Shown piece after piece: positions 6,556 to 10,094 of a stretch of 10,094 bases of DNA. Origin of the DNA: Smithella sp. ME-1 (lineage in GTDB: Bacteria; Desulfobacterota; Syntrophia; Syntrophales; Smithellaceae); contig AWGX01001030.1 in the NCBI GenBank assembly GCA_000495415.1, positions 1 to 10,094 of the forward strand. The letters are read 5' to 3'. Both the position numbers and the translations under genes were made by a program. The notes beneath the pieces were generated by a model. That model saw only the letters and a list, made by a program, of their open reading frames with translations, was not told where the DNA came from and did not search any database. Positions within the stretch are counted from its first letter, which is position 1. Each line of letters opens with the position of its first letter.

Positions 6556-6600
6556 ATTTGTAGCGGATTTATGACAGTGCTGTCATTATCCGCTACAAAT
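6556..6600. repeat. 45-nt near-perfect inverted repeat (hairpin)
   Basis: ATTTGTAGCGGAT (6556-6568) pairs with ATCCGCTACAAAT (6588-6600), and ATGACAG (6571-6577) with CTGTCAT (6580-6586). Together this gives a 20-base-pair interrupted stem with a two-versus-one base bulge and a tiny loop. It lies 65 bases past the stop of the TPR gene and 85 bases before the HD gene start on the minus strand. It may act as a terminator or mRNA 3' stabiliser for the TPR transcript, although no long T-run follows. It may instead be one copy of a palindromic element. Confidence 0.7.
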
Positions 6601-6664
6601 TATGGTAATCCTATACGGTATAGAGGGAAATCAACGGTTTCAAACAAATAAACAACTGGAAATT

Positions 6665-7546
6665 TTATCTGTTCGGGTATTCCTTCTTCGTGAATTCCTT
6701 CCACATGTTTCTGGCTACATTTTTCTGATTCTGATTATAGGCACGTTCGTCGGGGAAAATATACGGATCATTCTTCAGGACAAATTCGAGAAGGTCCAAA
6801 GCGCGCTTCTTGTTGTCGATTTTCCAGTAAAGTCGGGCGCCATAAGTATAGTTGGGGAAAAATCCCGGCTGCTGAGAAATTTCCTTTTCAATCCTTGCGG
6901 TAAATTCATCAACGGAGAGTCCAAATTTACTTACGAGAAACAATGGTATTCGCGTGATAAGTTCACAGAAAAACCGATCGGTGGCACCATAAAAAAAATG
7001 TTTATTATTTATTTTTTTCTGTAACTCATCCACCTGCTCCATGTTTTTCATAATGGTACTGAATATCCATAAACTTTGCATCCAGCCTTTCATATCGGCT
7101 TTGCCGGCCATGTTTGTTGTTTTCCAGAATAGCCCGTCCGGACTATGGGGATCAACCGCCAAAACCTTATCGGAAGCGGCCTCTCCCTTTTCATACCAGC
7201 TTATCTTAAGCTTCTTTTGGTCGCGGGGCAAACGATCGCCAATGTCCCAATAAACAAAACCCATGAGTTTCCATGCTTCATGATTATCCGGACTAAGCTC
7301 AACAGCTCTCTCCAATTTGGTCACAATTATTTTAAGGTTTTTCTCGTCCCGATTTTCGAAAAAAAGTCTTTTGCCTTCCTGAAATAACAACGACGATTCC
7401 GTTGAACATGTTGCTGCCCGGGAAGTTCCCGGCATAAAGAGCGAAAGCGAACATATCGCAACAAACAATAAAAAAACCACACTTGAAACAACTTTTAAGA
7501 GGATTTTACCTCTTCCAACATAAGTCTTACTTCTTTTTACTTCCAT
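6665..7546 (-). CDS. Exported tetratricopeptide-repeat protein, TatT-like
   Basis: A 293-residue protein with a long n-region, a hydrophobic core (about residues 19-38, VVSSVVFLLFVAICSLSLF) and a signal-peptidase-type site near SRA-A (around 43-45), so it is predicted to be periplasmic. TPR-like helices follow: LFQEGKRLFFENR, LERAVELSPDNHEAWKLMGFVYWDIG, KVLAVDPHSPDGLFWKTTN and, at the end, RALDLLEFVLKNDPYIFPDERAYNQN. The block FFYGATDRFFCELITRIP resembles the 'GG-P-R-LG--Y---P' segment of proteobacterial TPR proteins related to the TRAP-transporter T component. No TRAP transporter genes are adjacent, so a transporter role is not supported here. The start at 7546 has only a weak Shine-Dalgarno, but it gives a sensible signal peptide. 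Function is unknown beyond a protein-interaction scaffold. Confidence 0.75.
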   Translation of the reverse strand: MEVKRSKTYVGRGKILLKVVSSVVFLLFVAICSLSLFMPGTSRAATCSTESSLLFQEGKRLFFENRDEKNLKIIVTKLERAVELSPDNHEAWKLMGFVYWDIGDRLPRDQKKLKISWYEKGEAASDKVLAVDPHSPDGLFWKTTNMAGKADMKGWMQSLWIFSTIMKNMEQVDELQKKINNKHFFYGATDRFFCELITRIPLFLVSKFGLSVDEFTARIEKEISQQPGFFPNYTYGARLYWKIDNKKRALDLLEFVLKNDPYIFPDERAYNQNQKNVARNMWKEFTKKEYPNR

Positions 7547-7583
7547 AATTTACTACTAAAACCTCTCTATTTTTTGGAACGTA

Positions 7584-7610
7584 ATTATATAAAACGCAGT
7601 TATAAGTCAA
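7584..7610 (-). promoter_or_regulatory. Candidate promoter for the exported TPR gene
   Basis: Reading the minus strand, TTGACT (7610-7605) is followed after 15 bases by a perfect TATAAT (7589-7584), about 40 bases before the start codon at 7546. The spacing is shorter than the optimal 17. A second TTGACG (7622-7617) lies just upstream. The surrounding spacer is AT-rich and carries nothing else. Confidence 0.4.
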
Positions 7611-7670
7611 GAATGTCGTCAATTAAAGAGTCATACCAGATAGTTAAATGTGAATGGTTATGCGTGAAGA

Positions 7671-7843
7671 TTAAAAAGTGAATAGCGCCCCACTACGCCT
7701 TGCTTCGGGGATAGTTCCCAATCCCGATGAATCGGGATTGGATCTTGCGGCGACTACCCGTATTACAATTTCAGCAACAATTAAAAGAGATACTGCAATC
7801 GCAAGATTGATAATAATAATTTTTAACCAGGAAGTTTTTTCAT
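7671..7843 (-). pseudogene. Broken start of a membrane-anchored protein gene, interrupted by a repeat
   Basis: An AGGGGA site (7853-7848) precedes an ATG at 7843, but the frame is ATG-AAA-AAA-CTT and stops within seven codons. With one more A in the six-A run, the frame would read MKKTSWLK and continue into a strong membrane helix (IIIINLAIAVSLLIVAEIVIRV). That N-terminus is typical of inner-membrane-anchored SGNH/GDSL-hydrolase-like proteins. After about 35 residues the frame enters the palindromic repeat at 7690-7750 and ends at a stop at 7671. The gene is therefore both frameshifted and truncated. It lies 69 bases behind the saccharopine-dehydrogenase-like gene on the same strand, so it was probably the third gene of that operon. 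The SGNH assignment rests only on the look of the N-terminal helix. Confidence 0.5.
7690..7750. repeat. Palindromic repeat element with two hairpins
   Basis: The core CCAATCCCGAT-GA-ATCGGGATTGG (7718-7741) is a perfect 11-base inverted repeat. A smaller GGGATAGTTCCC hairpin (7708-7719) sits beside it, and the flank continues into CTACGCCTTGCTTCGGGG. The core resembles, on the opposite strand, the segment at 10012-10051: both contain AATC-C-GAT, two bases, ATCGGGAT, and an ATCTT edge. This indicates that the two are diverged members of one dispersed family. It interrupts the broken membrane-protein gene. Confidence 0.6.
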
Positions 7844-7912
7844 GTTATCCCCTGTTAATTGACATGGTGTCCCCAAATTCTTCCATAAAATTCATCATTA
7901 ATTTACTTTTTT

Positions 7913-9091
7913 CTATTCCTCTATGATACGGGTCAGAACCAACTCCTCCGCGTTTTCTTTTCGGGGAACACAAAGCGGTGCGAGTACCTGAAAAAACATC
8001 TCGGAGTCAAGAATGCCTTCCGGCGCGAAGACGCCATAGTCTGTAACTGCCTTTTTTAGTATCATCATCGCGCCGATTGCCAGCGGTACACCCGTGCCAC
8101 CTCCCATCCCCCCCGGCGGGGCAGAAAGAACAGCGCATGCCGACATTACATGCTTGCCTTTTCTTAGTCCGGTAGCCAAAGCGAAAAGAGGAGGAAGTTT
8201 AGGATTTTTTTTGCGGGTGAATTCGGCAAGCATTTTTTCATTCGTTCTGCCGTGGTCAGCCGGTCCTTCAATTTTCTCCGCAATTCCTGCCGCTGCTTCA
8301 ACCGATAGAAATCCGCGATTAACCATCCAGACAATCAACTTTAACCCTGCCAGATTAAGTCTCGAAATTATAAAGACATTCTTGCTGGTCTTCAATGTCG
8401 GGTAATAACGCGGAAATGTCACCGATTCAGGATGGCCGATAGTGTGCAAGCGCCTCTTCCCTATTCCCGGAAAATCCAGATCGATCGGAGATATGGGAGA
8501 TGCATCAATGTATTTACCGTTTTCAAATAATCTAATCTTACCCGTCAGCTGGTGGATTCCATGGACCGTTGCCGCGGATGGTTTTTTCGCGATGATATCC
8601 GGCCTGGCAGCTTCAATATCCCAGGCCGTGAAAATCTGTTCGGGTATGTCCAGATTCATCAATGCCTTTTTAGCCAGCATGTTTGATATGCCCGGACTTG
8701 CTCCCATCCCGACAATAGCGGTAATTTGAGCGTCCCGCGCTTTTTCATTAAGATTGAGCATGGAAATGGTTGGTTCCCAGTCGTCACAAATATCCACATA
8801 ATGCCGCCCGGTCCGAATACAGGAAGAAAGCACCTGCGGGCCGAAACGAAAAAAAGGCCCGACAGTATTCATAACCAGATCCGCACCGGCTGCGGCCGCG
8901 TCAAGTGCCGCTGAGTCGGAGATATCCAGAACAAGAGGCTGTGCTATTTTCCCCAACTCGCGGGCAAAAGCTTCGGCGCGTTTTTCATCAATATCCGCGA
9001 TGAAAATCCTATCGCACCACTTTTGAGAAACAAGGGTTTTGGCTGCGTGCCTACCCATACCTCCACAAGCTCCCAAAGCTAAAACTTTCAT
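7913..9091 (-). CDS. Saccharopine dehydrogenase-like NAD(P)-binding oxidoreductase
   Basis: A 392-residue protein of the saccharopine dehydrogenase / NADP-binding family. The Rossmann motif is LALGACGGMG (residues 4-13), followed by an acidic residue at the end of strand two (IADIDEKRAE, D33). Next come the family features DLVMNTVGPFFRFG (about 71-84), CIRTGRHYVDICDDW, and VGMGASPGISNMLAKKAL in the catalytic domain. A glycine-rich loop, PPGGMGGGTGVP, lies near the C-terminus. The length is normal for bacterial stand-alone members. These cytoplasmic enzymes act on amino-acid-derived imines or on unidentified substrates, and true saccharopine metabolism should not be assumed. The ATG overlaps the stop of the upstream nitrilase gene in an ATGA junction (9088-9091), which indicates translational coupling. 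The pair may act on an omega-amide/oxo-acid intermediate, but that is inference from context. Confidence 0.85.
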   Translation of the reverse strand: MKVLALGACGGMGRHAAKTLVSQKWCDRIFIADIDEKRAEAFARELGKIAQPLVLDISDSAALDAAAAGADLVMNTVGPFFRFGPQVLSSCIRTGRHYVDICDDWEPTISMLNLNEKARDAQITAIVGMGASPGISNMLAKKALMNLDIPEQIFTAWDIEAARPDIIAKKPSAATVHGIHQLTGKIRLFENGKYIDASPISPIDLDFPGIGKRRLHTIGHPESVTFPRYYPTLKTSKNVFIISRLNLAGLKLIVWMVNRGFLSVEAAAGIAEKIEGPADHGRTNEKMLAEFTRKKNPKLPPLFALATGLRKGKHVMSACAVLSAPPGGMGGGTGVPLAIGAMMILKKAVTDYGVFAPEGILDSEMFFQVLAPLCVPRKENAEELVLTRIIEE

Positions 9092-9882
9092 TTCTCACCT
9101 CCGTCAAAACAGACCGCGTTGCCGTCGGCATCCTGCCAGGCGGCAAAGTTTTTGCGGTATTCTCTTAAACTATCATAATTTAATTTAGTCGTTTGAATGC
9201 AGGGAATATCCGGCTGCTGAAACATAATATTACCCACAGGACCGATGACGGACGAATCACCGCTGTGAGCAAGGTCATTGCCGTCTTTGCCCACCCTGTT
9301 CAGGCCGATAACATAACACTGGTTTTCAATGGCTCTTGCCTGAAGCAAAGTCTTCCAATGGAGCGCGCGTTTGGCCGGCCAATTGGCGATGAAAATAGCC
9401 ACGTCATACTCGTTTTGGATATTCCGGCACCAGATAGGGAAACGCAAATCATAACAGATGAAAGTACGCAGATTCCATCCGTTGACTTCAACAGTGAGAT
9501 GACTTTTCCCCGGTGAGTACACCTTGTGCTCGCCGGCCATTCTGAAGAGATGTTTCTTATCGTAAGTCAGGATTTCACCGTCCGGTGTTGCCCAGATAAG
9601 CCGGTTAAAATATTTTTTTTCTTCCTCGATAATGACGCTTCCTAAAACATGGGAATTTTTTTGCCTGGATTTTGCAGCAATCCAGGAAACCGATGAACCT
9701 TTCATAGACTCCGCCAGTTCTCCAACGTTCATGGTGAAACCTGTAGAAAACATCTCCGGCAGAACAATCACATCCGTTTTTTCAGAAATGCTTGTAATCT
9801 TTCGGTCCAGCATTGCGATGTTGGCCGGTATGTCTTCCCAATAGAGTTCCGTCTGAATCAAAGTGACTGTCAGATCCTGCAT
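9088..9882 (-). CDS. Carbon-nitrogen hydrolase, omega-amidase (YafV/NIT2-like)
   Basis: A 264-residue nitrilase-superfamily amidase. The catalytic triad is visible: E43 in VLPEMFSTG, K109 in YDKKHLF, and C143 in FICYDLRFP. Typical supporting blocks are NRLIWATPDGEI, IANWPAKRALHWKTLLQARAIENQCYVIGLNR (about 165-195) and SGDSSVIGPVG. EMFSTGF and NWPAKR are hallmarks of the YafV / omega-amidase branch, which hydrolyses 2-oxoglutaramate-type omega-amides to oxo-acids and ammonia. This is metabolite repair or amino-acid salvage in the cytoplasm. The start has GGGGAG five bases upstream. It is the first gene of a two-gene, perhaps formerly three-gene, unit with the saccharopine-dehydrogenase-like gene. 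Its upstream spacer is filled by repeats. Confidence 0.9.
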   Translation of the reverse strand: MQDLTVTLIQTELYWEDIPANIAMLDRKITSISEKTDVIVLPEMFSTGFTMNVGELAESMKGSSVSWIAAKSRQKNSHVLGSVIIEEEKKYFNRLIWATPDGEILTYDKKHLFRMAGEHKVYSPGKSHLTVEVNGWNLRTFICYDLRFPIWCRNIQNEYDVAIFIANWPAKRALHWKTLLQARAIENQCYVIGLNRVGKDGNDLAHSGDSSVIGPVGNIMFQQPDIPCIQTTKLNYDSLREYRKNFAAWQDADGNAVCFDGGEK

Positions 9883-9938
9883 ATGCTCCCCAATGTTTGA
9901 AATGTATTTACTTAATAATCAATTTTTCAAAACTTCTC

Positions 9939-9956
9939 GTCATACCGGCAGAAGTC
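9939..9956 (+). repeat. Half of a repeat unit (CGTCATACCGGC)
   Basis: CGTCATACCGGCAGAAG starts like common GTCATNCCGGC palindromic repeats but lacks its matching arm (GCCGGTAT...). It appears to be a truncated unit beside the more complete elements that follow. Confidence 0.35.
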
Positions 9957-9963
9957 GTTTTAT

Positions 9964-10051
9964 GTCATTTCGAGCAAAGCGAGAAATCTTGATTTCATTA
10001 AATTCAGCATTCTAAGATTCCTCATCCCGATAAATCAGGATTCGGAATGAC
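9964..10051. repeat. REPIN-like pair of head-to-head repeat units
   Basis: The element starts with GTCATTTCG and ends with CGGAATGAC, so its outer ends are inverted copies. Its inner edges are AAATCTT and AAGATTC, also inverted copies, separated by about 20 unrelated bases. The left unit (9964-9990) contains a CGAGCAAAGCGAG stem. The right unit (10014-10051) contains ATCCCGAT-AA-ATCAGGAT. This resembles paired REP (REPIN) architecture. The first 22 bases of the window match the reverse complement of the left unit. Confidence 0.6.
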
Positions 10052-10070
10052 AGCTTTCTGCCTTTTTTTC

Positions 10071-10094
10071 GTCATTCCCGCGCAGGCGGGAATC
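10071..10094. repeat. REP-like palindrome at the window end
   Basis: GTCATTCCCGC, a GCAG loop region and GCGGGAATC form an 8-base perfect inverted repeat (ATTCCCGC / GCGGGAAT), with the shared GTCATT edge. It is cut by the window end. Dispersed palindromes of this form are widespread in intergenic regions of many Desulfobacterota and other environmental genomes. It is preceded by a run of seven T bases (10063-10069). Confidence 0.6.

Noticed and set aside
6602..7024. 140-residue open frame on the + strand
   Set aside because: It is antisense to the exported TPR gene, which has a signal peptide and TPR helices. The + frame has no recognisable domain.
7718..7741. Intrinsic terminator
   Set aside because: The hairpin is strong, but no T-run follows on either strand, and its core recurs in the right-end repeats.
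7678..7926. 82-residue + strand open frame
   Set aside because: It covers the repeat and the antisense of the broken membrane-protein start, and its N-terminus is made by the repeat. The minus-strand reading with a ribosome-binding site and membrane helix is far better supported.
9964..10051. Terminal inverted repeats of an insertion sequence
   Set aside because: There is no transposase frame between or beside the ends, and the element is only 88 bases. A REP-type or other non-autonomous repeat fits better.
9939..10094. CRISPR array
   Set aside because: The repeated units differ in sequence and length, are inverted relative to one another and are not separated by regular unique spacers. No cas genes are near.

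Overview
The window looks like chromosome from an anaerobic, Gram-negative bacterium, most likely a Desulfobacterota (Syntrophales-like) lineage. The pointers are an oxygen-sensitive 2-hydroxyacyl-CoA dehydratase/benzoyl-CoA reductase-type pair, a very cysteine-rich ferredoxin-like protein, an outer-membrane barrel protein, and dispersed palindromic repeats between genes. Taxonomy is an inference from gene content; no rRNA or marker gene is present. No tRNA, rRNA, CRISPR array or complete insertion sequence was seen.

Left block (68-3311, + strand): a tight three-gene operon with two subunits of a 2-hydroxyacyl-CoA dehydratase-superfamily enzyme and a short-chain dehydrogenase. Each gene has a strong Shine-Dalgarno. 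The set fits a CoA-thioester pathway in which the SDR makes or uses a hydroxyacyl/ketoacyl intermediate and the dehydratase removes water (or reduces a ring) through Fe-S radical chemistry. The ATP-dependent activator it would need is not in the window. Just downstream, a well-formed ribosome-binding site and ATG (3394-3411) begin a fourth gene that is lost after about ten codons. It runs into the truncated 3' end of an oppositely oriented AraC-type regulator that has lost its DNA-binding half (3417-3833). This looks like a deletion scar between two convergent genes.

Middle block: divergent from the regulator remnant is a PagL-like outer-membrane acyloxyacyl hydrolase (4000-4671). A candidate sigma70 promoter follows, then a winged-helix plus [4Fe-4S] protein split into two overlapping frames (4803-5105 and 5065-5865), probably one ancestral gene with a frameshift. 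It converges on an HD-domain phosphohydrolase (5920-6471, - strand).

Right block (- strand): an exported TPR protein (6665-7546), preceded by a degraded membrane-anchored gene start interrupted by a palindromic repeat (7671-7843). Next come a saccharopine-dehydrogenase-like oxidoreductase (7913-9091) and an omega-amidase/nitrilase (9088-9882), translationally coupled by an ATGA overlap. A 45-nt near-perfect hairpin sits at 6556-6600.

The right end (9939-10094) is a cluster of REP-like palindromes ending in GTCATT/AATGAC. The first 22 bases are the end of the same repeat family, so the window may be a contig bounded by repeats. The most noteworthy features are three independent signs of gene decay (3409-3833, 5065-5105, 7671-7843), one of them associated with the repeat family.
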